The notes: generated by a model not told the origin, from the letters alone. A stretch of 64,000 nt of DNA from Bin87 sp965232895 (GCA_965232895.1 OZ247430.1:620001-684000); one strand, 5' to 3'. Shown: positions 8,776 to 17,617, counted from the first letter of the stretch. Program-made: numbers and translations.

Positions 8776-9576
8776 ATGACAACAGGCACCCAGGCATGGA
8801 CCGAACAAACCGTGGAAGCCGCGGGAGTTCAACTGCAAATGGTCACGGGCGGCAGTGGCGCGCCCCTGCTCATCCTGCACGACGAATTCGGACACCACGG
8901 ACAGCTCCGATACCATGAGGCCCTCGCCCGCGACTTCAGCCTGTACATTCCTTCCCATCCCGGCTTCGGCGCGACCGAGCGGCAGGAATGGGTTATGAAC
9001 ATGCGGGACCTGGCGGGCTGGTACCTGGAAGCCCTGGACGACCTGGACCTCGGACCAGTGAACCTGATGGGGTTCTCCCTGGGTGGGTGGCTGGCCGCGG
9101 AAATGGGGTCGATGTCTCCCGACCTCTTCCAAAAACTGGTGCTGGTTGCGCCGGCCGGCATCCGGCCTCCCACCGGAGAAATCTTTGATTTGTTCCTGGT
9201 GGTCGCCGAGGAATTTCTAACTGTAGGCTTCCACGATCCCGAAGCCGCTCCCGAGTACCGGCAGGTTTGCCCCGAAGAGCCCTCCGCGGAACTTGCCGAG
9301 GCCTGGGCGGTGGCGCGGGAAGAGGCGTGCCGCCTCAGCTGGCGGCCCTACATGCACTCCCTAGGCCTACCCCATCTGGTGCACCGGCTGAAGCGGGTGC
9401 CCACTCAGATCATCTGGGGGCAGCAGGACAACATCGTCCCCGTGTCCGCCGGACAGGTTTACCACGAGTCCATCCCCGGCTCGCGCCTTGACCTCTTTGA
9501 CTCTTGCGGACATCGTCCCGAGTTGGAAAAGACGGACGAATTCGTGGCCCTGGTCAGGGAGTTTCTATCGTCTTAG
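8776..9576 (+). CDS. Alpha/beta-fold hydrolase
   Basis: A 266-residue alpha/beta hydrolase. The nucleophile elbow GFSLGG places Ser101 as catalytic base partner, with probable acid Asp218 (WGQQDNIVP) and His246 (SCGHRPE). The family covers esterases, C-C hydrolases (meta-cleavage products) and perhydrolases; the sequence does not pick one. The ATG at 8776 has GGAGG nine bases upstream; a competing ATG at 8769 is out of frame. The gene precedes an LLM flavin monooxygenase by 56 bp on the same strand and an amidohydrolase after that. Together they could act in successive oxidation and hydrolysis of an organic substrate, which is inference from position only. Confidence 0.88.
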   Translation: MTTGTQAWTEQTVEAAGVQLQMVTGGSGAPLLILHDEFGHHGQLRYHEALARDFSLYIPSHPGFGATERQEWVMNMRDLAGWYLEALDDLDLGPVNLMGFSLGGWLAAEMGSMSPDLFQKLVLVAPAGIRPPTGEIFDLFLVVAEEFLTVGFHDPEAAPEYRQVCPEEPSAELAEAWAVAREEACRLSWRPYMHSLGLPHLVHRLKRVPTQIIWGQQDNIVPVSAGQVYHESIPGSRLDLFDSCGHRPELEKTDEFVALVREFLSS

Positions 9577-9632
9577 CGTTTCACGCGTTATGGTAAAATC
9601 CGCGCGTAGCCGGACCCGGGAGGAAAGTGATC

Positions 9633-10922
9633 ATGTTCATCGGATATTTCACCGAAAGGCCGTACCAGGACCCCAAGTCCGGGTATTTTGGGGCCACCGG
9701 CAAATCAATCATGGACCTGAACGTCAGCAACGAAATTTACGATGCTGAGTTGGGAGCCAGCCTCTACAATCGCTACCTCGACGAAAAAATCTACGCCGAG
9801 GAGATGGGCTTCGACGGCCTGATGCTCAACGAGCATCACAGTACGCCGTTCTGCATGGGCGGCGCAATGAACGTCGAGGCCTCGATCCTGGCCCGCATCA
9901 CCAACCGAGCCAAGATCGTGCTGCTGGGCAACATCCTGCCCCTGTGGGATGACCCGCTGTGGCTCGTCGAACAACTGTCCATGATCGACATGATCTCCCA
10001 CGGCCGCCTCGTTTCCGGCTGGGTTCGGGGCACCGGCCGCGAGAGCGTGGCCCACAACATTGAGCCGCATTACAACTGGGAGCGGTTCAAGGAAGCGCAC
10101 GAGCTGATCGTCAAGGCGTGGACGACTCCGGGACCGTTCCGCTGGGAGGGCAAGCATTTCCACTACCGCCACGTGAACCCGTGGGTCAAGCCCTACCAGA
10201 AGCCGCACCCGCCCATCTGGCTGCCCGGCGTGGTCTCCCGCGACTCCCTCATTTGGGCTGCCGAGCAGCGCATTCCGTACATCATGTTGGCCACCGAGAT
10301 GGAACCCACCAAGCAGGCCTTCCAGATCTACCACGATACGGCCGCAGAGCTGGGTTACGAGTCCGGCCCGCAGAACATCGGTTACCTGTGGAAGGTCCAC
10401 GTCGACGAGACCGAGGAGTTGGCGGAGCAGACCGGGCGCAAGTACGTGCAGGGGCCCAGCAATCCCTTCCTGGCCGGCAACGAGGGAACCACGAACCAGG
10501 CCCTGCTGCATCTCCCCGGCCTGACCTCCCGGCGTCGGGTCCTGCCCACCACGTCGGTCGCCACCGCAGCCCGTGGCGGAAGCGCCGGTCCTGGCGGTGT
10601 TCTCTCGCGTCCGTACGAACAGCAGGTCGAGGATTACACCATCATATCCGGCACCCCCGACACCGTGATCCCCAAGATCCGGCACGTCCTGGAGACCATC
10701 CGCCCCGGCAGCATCTTCTTCTGGGACGGCGACGGAGCCATGACCCACGACGACGCCATGCGCAGCCTGCGCCTCATGGGACAGGAAGTGCTGCCCGCCG
10801 TTCGCGAGATGGCCAAGGAACTGGACCTGCCCGGACCCTTCGAAGTGGATCCGGCCACCGGCCAGCCCTACGTGGCAGAGACAAACTCAGCGCAGCCCGC
10901 CGAGGTCACTGCCGACGACTAG
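9633..10922 (+). CDS. LLM-class flavin-dependent oxidoreductase (luciferase-like)
   Basis: A 429-residue luciferase-like TIM-barrel monooxygenase using FMNH2 or F420. Typical family stretches are GFDGLMLNEHHST, LLGNILPLWDDPLWLVEQLSM, ISHGRLVSGWVRGTGRE and KPHPPIWLPG. I prefer the ATG at 9633, eight bases after GGGAGGAAA; a GTG at 9627 is in frame. An insertion around residues 300-340 (RRVLPTTSVATAARGG) makes it longer than the usual 330-380. It sits between an alpha/beta hydrolase and an amidohydrolase, suggesting a small catabolic operon. Two further LLM genes are at 57631 and 62940; such expansion is typical of SAR202-like Chloroflexota. Substrate unknown. Confidence 0.92.
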   Translation: MFIGYFTERPYQDPKSGYFGATGKSIMDLNVSNEIYDAELGASLYNRYLDEKIYAEEMGFDGLMLNEHHSTPFCMGGAMNVEASILARITNRAKIVLLGNILPLWDDPLWLVEQLSMIDMISHGRLVSGWVRGTGRESVAHNIEPHYNWERFKEAHELIVKAWTTPGPFRWEGKHFHYRHVNPWVKPYQKPHPPIWLPGVVSRDSLIWAAEQRIPYIMLATEMEPTKQAFQIYHDTAAELGYESGPQNIGYLWKVHVDETEELAEQTGRKYVQGPSNPFLAGNEGTTNQALLHLPGLTSRRRVLPTTSVATAARGGSAGPGGVLSRPYEQQVEDYTIISGTPDTVIPKIRHVLETIRPGSIFFWDGDGAMTHDDAMRSLRLMGQEVLPAVREMAKELDLPGPFEVDPATGQPYVAETNSAQPAEVTADD

Positions 10923-10948
10923 CGTCGTACCATACGCTTTGCATGCGC

Positions 10949-10979
10949 GCCTCTCCCGCACCAAGGGGGAGGCCGTTTG
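10949..10979 (+). terminator. Weak intrinsic terminator-like hairpin
   Basis: GCCTCTCCC and GGGGGAGGC form a nine-pair stem (one G-U) with a seven-base loop, followed by CGTTTG, a poor U-tract. It lies 27 bp after the LLM stop and may partly end that transcript before the amidohydrolase gene. Confidence 0.4.
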
Positions 10980-11024
10980 CTATCAACTACCAATTCCCGT
11001 TCACACCGCGCAAGGAGCGTGACC

Positions 11025-12041
11025 ATGCCTTACGGAGACAACGATTGGCTGGCCCTCACCGCCGAACCCTCCCTGGAACCGGACCTGCCCATCTGCGACG
11101 CGCACCACCACTTCTGGGACTTTCGCATGGACCGCGTCCCCTATCACCGCTACCTGCTGGACGAGCTGGCCGCGGACGTAAACAGCGGGCACAACGTGCG
11201 CTCCACGGTATTCCTCGAAGCGCGGTCGATGTACCGTCCCGACGGACCCGAAGAACTGCGGCCGGTGGGCGAGGTCGAATTCGTCCAGGGCATCGCCGCC
11301 GCCAGCGCCACGGGCCTCTACGGACCGACCAGGGCTGCCGCCGCCATCATCGGGCACGCTGACCTGGCCCTTGGTGGCGACGTGGCTCGCGTCCTCGATG
11401 CCCTCCAGGCCGCCAGCCCCAACCGATTCCGCGGCATCCGGTACAACACCGGGTGGGATCCGCATCCCGAACTGGATAGCCGTTCGACCGAGCACAAGCT
11501 CGCGGACCCGCAACTGCGCGCCGGGGCCAAAGCGCTGGCCGACCGCGGTCTGGTATACGAGAACGTGGTGTACTTCCCGCAGCTTTCGGACCTGGTTGAT
11601 TTCGCCAACGCACTCCCTGATCTGACCATCGTGTCCAACCACATCGGCGGTCTGATTCGCGTCTGTCCCTACGGCAACCGGGACGATGAGGTGATGCCGG
11701 CCTGGCGCGAGGGCGTGGCTGCGCTGGCCCAATGCCCCAACGTGGTGATGAAGCTGGGCGGCGTGGGCCAGCCGCGATACGGCTTCGACTGGCACACCAG
11801 GAGCACTCCTATCGGATCCGAGCAACTGGCCGAGGATATGGGGCCACTCATCACCTACTGCATCGACCAGTTCGGACCCGACCGTTGCCTGTTCGAGAGC
11901 AACTTCCCGCCGGACAAGGTATCCTTCTCGTACAACGTCATGTACAACGCCTTCAAGCGCATGACGTCGGGCTACTCCGCCAGCGAGCGCGCCGCCATGT
12001 TCCACGACAACGCGGCTCGGATCTACAGCATTGACGCATAG
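11025..12041 (+). CDS. Amidohydrolase family 2 protein (TIM-barrel metal-dependent hydrolase)
   Basis: A 338-residue member of the amidohydrolase_2 / COG3618 group (lactonases and decarboxylases related to 2-pyrone-4,6-dicarboxylate lactonase and ACMSD). The N-terminal metal motif is DAHHHFWDF (His27-29), followed by barrel segments such as RGIRYNTGWDP, IVSNHIGG and the C-terminal DRCLFESNFPPDK, which carries the conserved Asp/Asn-Phe-Pro signature. AAGGAG lies seven bases before the ATG at 11025; a TTG-rich upstream extension to 10977 is less likely. It probably hydrolyses a lactone or amide in the same pathway as the upstream hydrolase and monooxygenase, which is inference. Confidence 0.9.
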   Translation: MPYGDNDWLALTAEPSLEPDLPICDAHHHFWDFRMDRVPYHRYLLDELAADVNSGHNVRSTVFLEARSMYRPDGPEELRPVGEVEFVQGIAAASATGLYGPTRAAAAIIGHADLALGGDVARVLDALQAASPNRFRGIRYNTGWDPHPELDSRSTEHKLADPQLRAGAKALADRGLVYENVVYFPQLSDLVDFANALPDLTIVSNHIGGLIRVCPYGNRDDEVMPAWREGVAALAQCPNVVMKLGGVGQPRYGFDWHTRSTPIGSEQLAEDMGPLITYCIDQFGPDRCLFESNFPPDKVSFSYNVMYNAFKRMTSGYSASERAAMFHDNAARIYSIDA

Positions 12042-12125
12042 CCGCATGATCGTGAGGATTTGGTGACATTCAGGTTGTTGCCGGAGATTCGGAGGTGGTA
12101 GTACTCTGACGTTGGAGGTATCCTC

Positions 12126-13250
12126 ATGACCAGCGTGTGCAACATACCCAGCCGGACGATTTTTACCGGCGATAACCTGGACATCCTGCGAGGGATCAAC
12201 TCCGAGTGCATTGACCTCATATATCTTGATCCGCCGTTCAACTCCAACCGAACCTACGCGGCCCCGCTGGACAGTAAAGCAAGAGGTGCCGAGTTCGACG
12301 ACGTCTGGACGTTGGGCGACATGAAAGAGGAATGGATTGATGAGATTGAGTTCCGCCGGCCGTCGCTGTTCCATCTCATCAACGGCGCGAAACTGGCGCA
12401 CGGCGAGAGCATGGCCGGCTATTTGACGTTTATGAGCATACGGCTACTGGAACTGCATCGGGTGTTGAAACCAACTGGCAGCATCTATCTGCATTGCGAC
12501 GATACCGCGGTGCATTACCTCAAAGGGGTTATGGATGCGCTGTTTGGACCACAGAACTACGTCAACAACATCGTGTGGAAGCGAGCTACGTCGCACAATG
12601 ATCCTAGACGGTTCGGGCGCATCCTGGGCCACTTGCTGTTTTACTCCGGCGGTGGCAATCGGCATTGGAACGCAGAGGCGATCACCATGCCCAAAGACGC
12701 CGACGAATTAATGCGTGCTTATCCTTCCCAAGATGAACGTGGACGTTACCGCGCCGACAATTTGACTGGGCCACGGCATGATGCTCAACGGGGCAGTCCC
12801 AGCACGATGCCGTGGCGGGACTACGATGTTTATGCGATGAACCGGGTCTGGTCGGTGCCCAAGACTGGGAAATACGCGGAATATATCGAACGGAATTTTA
12901 TACCTGGCTACCGAAACATTGATGGCATACACGACCGCCTAGAGGCATTGGACGAAACGGGATTGATACACCATCCGCAAAAGGGACGCTGGCCAGGTCT
13001 GAAGCGTTATGCCGACGCGGATACGGGAAATCCGGCGCAGAATCTCTTTCTCCATCCTATGGGCTTCACCAATTTTTCCACCAAAGGTGGAGAGTACACC
13101 GGCTGGAAAACGCAAAAACCAGTAGCACTGTTGGAGCAGATAATCAAGGCTTCGTCAAACCTTGGTGATTTGGTGTTGGATCCATTTTGCGGATGCGCCA
13201 CCGCCTGCATCGCGGCGGAAAAGCTGGGACGGGAATGGGATTGGCATTGA
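12126..13250 (+). CDS. Adenine-specific DNA methyltransferase (beta-type), frame broken near its end
   Basis: A beta-order DNA methyltransferase: catalytic motif IV DPPF (residues 35-38, in LIYLDPPFNSNRTY) comes first and the SAM motif DPFCGC (about 352-357) near the end. The start ATG has GGAGG eight bases upstream. After EKLGRE the expected W-IGID-x-x-PxA segment is lost because of one extra G in the GGG at 13237-13239; the frame runs into TGA at 13248-13250. Skipping one G joins it to the HNH-bearing frame that follows (13240-13647), giving a fused protein of about 506 residues. Whether the shift is a mutation, a sequencing error or programmed cannot be told. Codon use looks less GC-biased than in neighbours, suggesting transfer. 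Confidence 0.85.
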   Translation: MTSVCNIPSRTIFTGDNLDILRGINSECIDLIYLDPPFNSNRTYAAPLDSKARGAEFDDVWTLGDMKEEWIDEIEFRRPSLFHLINGAKLAHGESMAGYLTFMSIRLLELHRVLKPTGSIYLHCDDTAVHYLKGVMDALFGPQNYVNNIVWKRATSHNDPRRFGRILGHLLFYSGGGNRHWNAEAITMPKDADELMRAYPSQDERGRYRADNLTGPRHDAQRGSPSTMPWRDYDVYAMNRVWSVPKTGKYAEYIERNFIPGYRNIDGIHDRLEALDETGLIHHPQKGRWPGLKRYADADTGNPAQNLFLHPMGFTNFSTKGGEYTGWKTQKPVALLEQIIKASSNLGDLVLDPFCGCATACIAAEKLGREWDWH

Positions 13251-13647
13251 CAAGCTGCCGCAGGCAGTGGAAGTGCTGACCGAGCGCGCCCAACGCGAAT
13301 TGCAGATACCCATGGACGCGGGAGACGGCGACCGCTGGGAGGAATGGAAGCCACTGGCGCTGGCGGAGCCGCCCCGACGCAGCGACCTGACTTTGTTGGT
13401 TCCGGCAAATCCTCAATCAGACAAGGAACTGCTGTACGTCAGCCAGAACCGACTCTGCGCTGGCTGCAGCTACGAACTGCCCCTACACGTGCTGACCATA
13501 GACCACATTCACCCTCGTTCTCTGGGTGGCCTAGACGCTCTGGGCAACCTGCAACTGATGTGTCACGCCTGCAACGCCATCAAGGGCAACCGCACGATGG
13601 GCTATCTACGGGAGCAATTGCATCGGCGAGGAATTTTGACAATGTGA
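13240..13647 (+). pseudogene. C-terminal part of the methyltransferase with HNH nuclease motif (+1 frame)
   Basis: This frame resumes the methyltransferase (IGIDKLPQAVEVL) and then carries an HNH nuclease core: two zinc-type cysteines (LCAGCSYEL), the catalytic TIDHIHPRSLGG, and MCHACNAIKGNR. It has no ribosome site of its own, so it was presumably translated as the C-terminal half of a single methyltransferase-HNH protein, now separated by a one-base insertion at 13237-13239. A fused modification and nuclease polypeptide suggests restriction-modification or mobile-element defence. All HNH residues look intact, which argues that the break is recent or an error. Confidence 0.7.
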
Positions 13648-13699
13648 AACGTGAGCGCCTACGTTGGGATATGCTTTGACTGCAAATAGGAGAACACAG

Positions 13700-14317
13700 A
13701 TGGAAATCGAATACACCATTTGCCAAATTCAGTCTGGCCAGATCTCTTTGGCAGCGAAAACACACCGCCAACGAAATGGCAATCCACGACTGAGAATCAC
13801 GCGTGCGGGTCAAATTATCACATGGGAACTAATGAACTTGGTGGATGGGGATCCAGAAACGCTGGTAGGGCCTCCTAGACAAAACCATGTAGATGCGTAT
13901 TTACTGCTAGACGCCCTCGAAATCGGCTGGAACCAGCTACTACAGCCTGTCGGGTTTGCCGATGATACACTCAGGCTCTCTCCGACTAATTCAGCTGGAA
14001 CCGAGCGTCCTGGCGGTGTACCTGTTCGCATGGGTATGCCTGCTCACAGGTATCAGGTTGATACCTGTGAAGTATTTGTGATACAGCCTCCATCCTTTCG
14101 CGCCATTGGCCATGATCCAATTTTGCATTTGGATCTCGAAACTACGCCTCCTTCCATATATAGACAAGAGATGATAGAGATCCATTTCGGCATTCAGGCC
14201 GATTTCCAGATCACGGGAGAATATAATGGCCTCCAAAGTTACGCGGTGGTGACGATGACCGAAGCCACTTACGCAACCATTTACGACGACGTGCAAAATT
14301 TGCTCACTAGCCGATGA
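13700..14317 (+). CDS. Hypothetical protein next to the methyltransferase-HNH gene
   Basis: A 205-residue protein I do not recognise. AGGAGAA precedes the ATG at 13700. The sequence is mostly beta-type and hydrophilic, has no signal or membrane segment, and ends in a short helix (TYATIYDDVQNLL). Its base composition is lower in GC than the surrounding catabolic genes and matches the upstream methyltransferase, so the two were probably acquired together. It may be a partner (specificity or nuclease subunit, or a tag-along protein) in a restriction-like locus, but no nuclease motif is visible. Confidence 0.7.
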   Translation: MEIEYTICQIQSGQISLAAKTHRQRNGNPRLRITRAGQIITWELMNLVDGDPETLVGPPRQNHVDAYLLLDALEIGWNQLLQPVGFADDTLRLSPTNSAGTERPGGVPVRMGMPAHRYQVDTCEVFVIQPPSFRAIGHDPILHLDLETTPPSIYRQEMIEIHFGIQADFQITGEYNGLQSYAVVTMTEATYATIYDDVQNLLTSR

Positions 14318-14459
14318 CTGATGTAGCAAACAGGGCAGTTGCATGCACAGCCCATGCTCAAGAGGCGGGCGCAACCGTGGCAGATTAGCTAAGCACAGCG
14401 GGGCGTTGGTGCTTGATTCTCAACAAAGAATAAGTAACCTGCCTGCTGGCGATTCCGGG

Positions 14460-15818
14460 TTAATCGCTTCTCCCTAACAGCCTTGTCAGTTCCCCCATGC
14501 TGTCCAACCCGTCCAGCCGGCCAACGGTGTTGATTATCGGCTCCAGCTTTCCTAACCCCAGCGTCGGCCCCGACAACGACCGGAACTTGCCCAACAGTTC
14601 CTTCCGGCCGGCGGGGTTGGAGAAATCGCCGCGCTGGGAGGTAACTTCCGCCTTGCGGAGACGGCCGTCGGCGAGTTGTACGGCGACCCGCGCCGACGGG
14701 TAGTCGTACCGGCGCAGGTTCATCTCCGGGTCGGCGTTCAGCGCAACGCGCTGGGCCAGGTTACGGATGTCGGCGTCGTTCACCCGCTCCGGCAAAAACG
14801 CGGTCACGTCGGTGCGGCCGTAGCAGATTGCAGCGGCCACTGCGTAGGGGATCGAAAACTTGGCGGCCAGCATGTTCTCAGGATGCGGGTCGTCCATGAT
14901 GCCGGCGATGAACGGCGCGGTGACGGCGATGCTTTTCACTTCGGATGCGGCGAAGGGTTCTTCGCCGAGCAAGTCCTGCACGGCGTCCAGTACGGGGTGG
15001 TTATACAGGCAGCAGGCGTGCAGCTTGAAGTAATTCTGCTGGATGCGCAGGTCGCCGCCGGAACCCAGGCCATCGACCACCGCATCCGGATCGAAGCCAT
15101 CCCCCAGGAGGGTCCGGTACAGGTCCGCCGGCCCGTCGGCAATGGCCGTGTACCCGCATTGGCTGAGATGGGCGGCCATGATGCCCTGGAAACCGGAACG
15201 GCCGGGGTAGAGGTTGCGCACGGTGGCCCCTTCGATGCAGGGCGTCCACGTGTTGGCCGGGCTCATGGACATGGCCAGGTTCATCGCCACTCGGGTTTGC
15301 GCTGCGTCGAAACCCATCAACCTCGCCGCCGCCGCCGCCGTGCCGATGGTTCCCCACGTCCCGTGCGAATGCACCTCCGCCTTGACGGTGGTCGCCGTCC
15401 CAATGCGCGAGATGACCTCGTAGCCCACGATGATGCTCGCCAGCACCTCGCTGCCGCTGCGTCCCAGGTCCTCGCCCACGGCGATGGCGCTGGGCGTGAC
15501 GTGGATGGACGGGTGCCCGCCGCCCAGGCGGTTGCCCTCATCCATCTCCAGCGACACGCCGGCGGTGGCGTTCACCATGGTTGCCCAGACCGGCTGCACC
15601 CGATGGCCGTGACCCAGGATAGTCGCCTGGCCGGGCCCGCTCATGGTGGCAGCGAGCCCGGCAAAGTTGGCGTTTTCCGACAGGCGGCTGCCGGCCAGGA
15701 TCGCGCCAACGGTGTCCAGTACCACATCCTTCGCTGCGGCGATGGCGGCGGGGTCAAAGTCCGCCCAGCGTGTATCCGCGACAAATTCGGCAAGTTGGTC
15801 CAGATAGTCTTGCTTCAT
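14460..15818 (-). CDS. MmgE/PrpD family protein, second copy
   Basis: A 452-residue MmgE/PrpD protein starting at the ATG at 15818 (MKQDYLDQLAEFV), with GAGGGGA upstream. Family features include a hydrophobic N-terminal helical domain (VLDTVGAILAGSR), EMDEGNRLGGGHPSIHV, HSHGTWGTIGTAAAAARL and YPGRSGFQGIMAAHL. It is clearly divergent from the copy at 4785, for example in lacking HALDYDD (EMDEGN instead), so it likely handles another substrate. It is followed upstream by a CATTGCGAG repeat and then by a haloacetate-dehalogenase-like gene on the same strand. The pair might process a halogenated or hydroxylated carboxylate, but this is speculative. Confidence 0.85.
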   Translation of the reverse strand: MKQDYLDQLAEFVADTRWADFDPAAIAAAKDVVLDTVGAILAGSRLSENANFAGLAATMSGPGQATILGHGHRVQPVWATMVNATAGVSLEMDEGNRLGGGHPSIHVTPSAIAVGEDLGRSGSEVLASIIVGYEVISRIGTATTVKAEVHSHGTWGTIGTAAAAARLMGFDAAQTRVAMNLAMSMSPANTWTPCIEGATVRNLYPGRSGFQGIMAAHLSQCGYTAIADGPADLYRTLLGDGFDPDAVVDGLGSGGDLRIQQNYFKLHACCLYNHPVLDAVQDLLGEEPFAASEVKSIAVTAPFIAGIMDDPHPENMLAAKFSIPYAVAAAICYGRTDVTAFLPERVNDADIRNLAQRVALNADPEMNLRRYDYPSARVAVQLADGRLRKAEVTSQRGDFSNPAGRKELLGKFRSLSGPTLGLGKLEPIINTVGRLDGLDSMGELTRLLGRSD

Positions 15819-15832
15819 GATCCCCTCGGCGA

Positions 15833-15941
15833 TGTCATCGCGAGCGCAGCGCGGCAATCTCGTCGGCGGAGTCAGCCGAATTCACGTCACCGCCGGCAGC
15901 ACAACGAGATTGCTACGTCGCTATCGCGTCTCGCAATGACA
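15833..15941. repeat. CATTGCGAG-family inverted-repeat element, copy 2
   Basis: A 109-bp copy bounded by TGTCATCGCGAG and CTCGCAATGACA (one mismatch) between two minus-strand genes. The inner arms GCGGCAATCTCGT and ACGAGATTGCTACG are also kept. It separates the MmgE/PrpD gene from the dehalogenase gene. Confidence 0.75.
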
Positions 15942-15954
15942 GTCTCGATACCGC

Positions 15955-16833
15955 CTACCTCGTGAAGAATTCGCGGAAGAGCCGGTAGCACTCGTCAGGC
16001 AGTTCCTCAGCAATGTAGTGGCCTGAGGGCAGCGACTGGCCTTCCACGTTGTTGGAATAGTCGCGCCACACCCCAAGAACGTCCTGCGTGCGGCCCACGT
16101 ATCCCCGGTCACTCCACAGCGCCAGGTGGGGGCAGTTCACCTTGTTGTCGAAGTCGGCCTCGTCGTGCTCCAGGTCGATGCTGGCGCCGGCGCGGTAGTC
16201 CTCGCACGCCCCGTGGATGGCATCGGGGTTGCTGAAGCAGCGCACGTATTCGTCCACGGCCTCCTGCGGGAAGACCTCTTCGGCGTTGCGCTCCCGCATG
16301 AACCGCGAGCGGATGTAGTAGTCCGGGTCCGCGCCGATCACTCGCTCGGGGAAGTCGTAGGGCTGGATCAGGAAGAACCAGTGGTGGGTGTTGGTCGCCA
16401 TCTCCTTGTTGACGATGCTGAACATGTGGCGCGTGGGCACAATGTCCAGCGTCGCCAGCCGCAACACGCGCTGCGGATGGTCCTTGGTCAGCCGGTGGGC
16501 GACGCGGGCGCCGCGGTCGTGGCTCCCCAGGAAGAAGGTGTCGAACCCCAGGTGGCTCATGGCGTCCACCAGGTCCTGCGCCTGGGCCCGCTTGGAGTGG
16601 TTGAAGTGATCGGGGCTGCCTTGGGGCTTACCGCTGTCGCCGTAGCCACGCAGGTCGGCTGCGACCACCGTGAAATCTTCAGCCAGCCTCGGCGCGATCT
16701 TGTGCCACATGGTGTGCGTCTGCGGGTAACCGTGCAGCAGCAGGAGCGGGGGGCCGCTACCGCCCTTCACCAGGTTCACCGGTTGGCTGCCGGTTTCCAC
16801 CAGCATGCGCTCAAATCCCTCGAACAAAGCCAT
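15955..16833 (-). CDS. Haloacetate (fluoroacetate) dehalogenase-like alpha/beta hydrolase
   Basis: A 292-residue hydrolase with the haloacetate-dehalogenase signature HDRGARVAHRL. Residues aligning with the known fluoroacetate dehalogenase site are all present: nucleophile Asp106, acid Asp130 (LATLDIVPT), base His272 (SGHYIAEE), carboxylate-binding Arg107 and Arg110, and halide-binding His151, Trp152 and Tyr213. This supports real hydrolytic dehalogenation of a 2-haloacid, though epoxide or ester hydrolase activity cannot be excluded. AAGGAG lies eight bases before the ATG at 16833. The positions of the active residues are seen in the sequence; their roles come from work on the Rhodopseudomonas enzyme family. 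Confidence 0.85.
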   Translation of the reverse strand: MALFEGFERMLVETGSQPVNLVKGGSGPPLLLLHGYPQTHTMWHKIAPRLAEDFTVVAADLRGYGDSGKPQGSPDHFNHSKRAQAQDLVDAMSHLGFDTFFLGSHDRGARVAHRLTKDHPQRVLRLATLDIVPTRHMFSIVNKEMATNTHHWFFLIQPYDFPERVIGADPDYYIRSRFMRERNAEEVFPQEAVDEYVRCFSNPDAIHGACEDYRAGASIDLEHDEADFDNKVNCPHLALWSDRGYVGRTQDVLGVWRDYSNNVEGQSLPSGHYIAEELPDECYRLFREFFTR

Positions 16834-17200
16834 CTTTCACTCCTTGGCATTTCTCAACTGGATGCGAACCGTGCGTCCGCAGGTCGCTACATAATGCGTC
16901 GGCGCGCGGATGATGTAAATAGTTTGCGCCGGGCCGTTCCAAAGGCGCGCGGGGACCGGAGGCGTGGCAACCGGAAGACCGGGCGGCGCTGGCGCCAATA
17001 CGCGGTGGACTGGATCACGATCAAGGACACTTGGTAACTCACCGTCACCCGGGCGGAGCATGATGCCTTGAAGCAGATGCTCAACACCTGCTCCGGTGAC
17101 CCACAGCTGGTGGTAAACCACCGGGCCCAAGTCGATCCCACGCTCGCCCCCGCCCAGGACACCGATACTGCCTACCACAGCTCCGGCCCGGCCGACGCTC
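16834..17200. other. Non-coding or decayed stretch upstream of the dehalogenase
   Basis: No intact gene. On the plus strand a frame reading RRWRQYAVDWITIKDTW meets a stop at 17035-17037 and continues in the same frame as LTVTRAEHDALKQML, which looks like one decayed protein tail, perhaps from an HNH-type endonuclease family. I cannot name it with confidence. Confidence 0.35.
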
Positions 17201-17617
17201 CAGGCGTCGGCCATCGGGAAGGAATCCTGCGCCACGGACTGTTCAGCGCTGACGGCGTTGTACGCCGCGACGGACGGAAGCAATTGGCGCAGCAGAAACA
17301 ACTGGCCGAGCGTGAACCCCATCGAGCGCTGGGAGGGCGTCGGGGTAAATGGAGACGGGTGCGTCACCGATCTGAACCTTGTTCGCAACAACCTGCATGG
17401 CAGAATTCCGGCGGAACCGGACGATCTGGCGAATCTGAATATCCTGAACCTGGGTGACAACCGGCTCAGCGGCGCAATCCCGGACGAGCTGCGCAATCTC
17501 ACCAGCCTTGATTCGATTTTCCTGTAGGGGAATGAAAGCGCCGGGCGCCTGCCGCCCGATTTGCCGAGCATGACCAAGGGTGACCTCCACTTGCTCGGCC
17601 TCCCGTACTGCCAGTGA
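17201..17617 (+). pseudogene. Truncated leucine-rich repeat protein relic
   Basis: The frame reads CSALTALYAATDGSNWRSRNNW, the same cap module as in the large LRR protein at 6448-8175, then two LRR units (RIPAEPDDLANLNILNL, AIPDELRNLTSLDSIFL), a stop at 17525-17527, and continues in the same frame as GNESAGRLPPDLP...LGLPYCQ to TGA at 17615-17617. It lacks a start and signal peptide. This is a decayed paralogue of the larger protein on the opposite strand. Confidence 0.7.

Noticed and set aside
10118..11362. 414-codon plus-strand frame overlapping the LLM and amidohydrolase genes
   Set aside because: It is an out-of-frame reading through two genes with clear family motifs, rich in Arg/Gly/His, with no start signal.
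14676..15965. 429-codon plus-strand frame opposite the second MmgE/PrpD gene
   Set aside because: Composition (many Arg, His, Val, Gly) is typical of an antisense shadow and it contains no recognisable motif.
16126..17037. Plus-strand frame opposite the dehalogenase extending into its upstream region
   Set aside because: Mostly antisense shadow; only the last part (after about 16940) might be a decayed protein tail and is noted as such.
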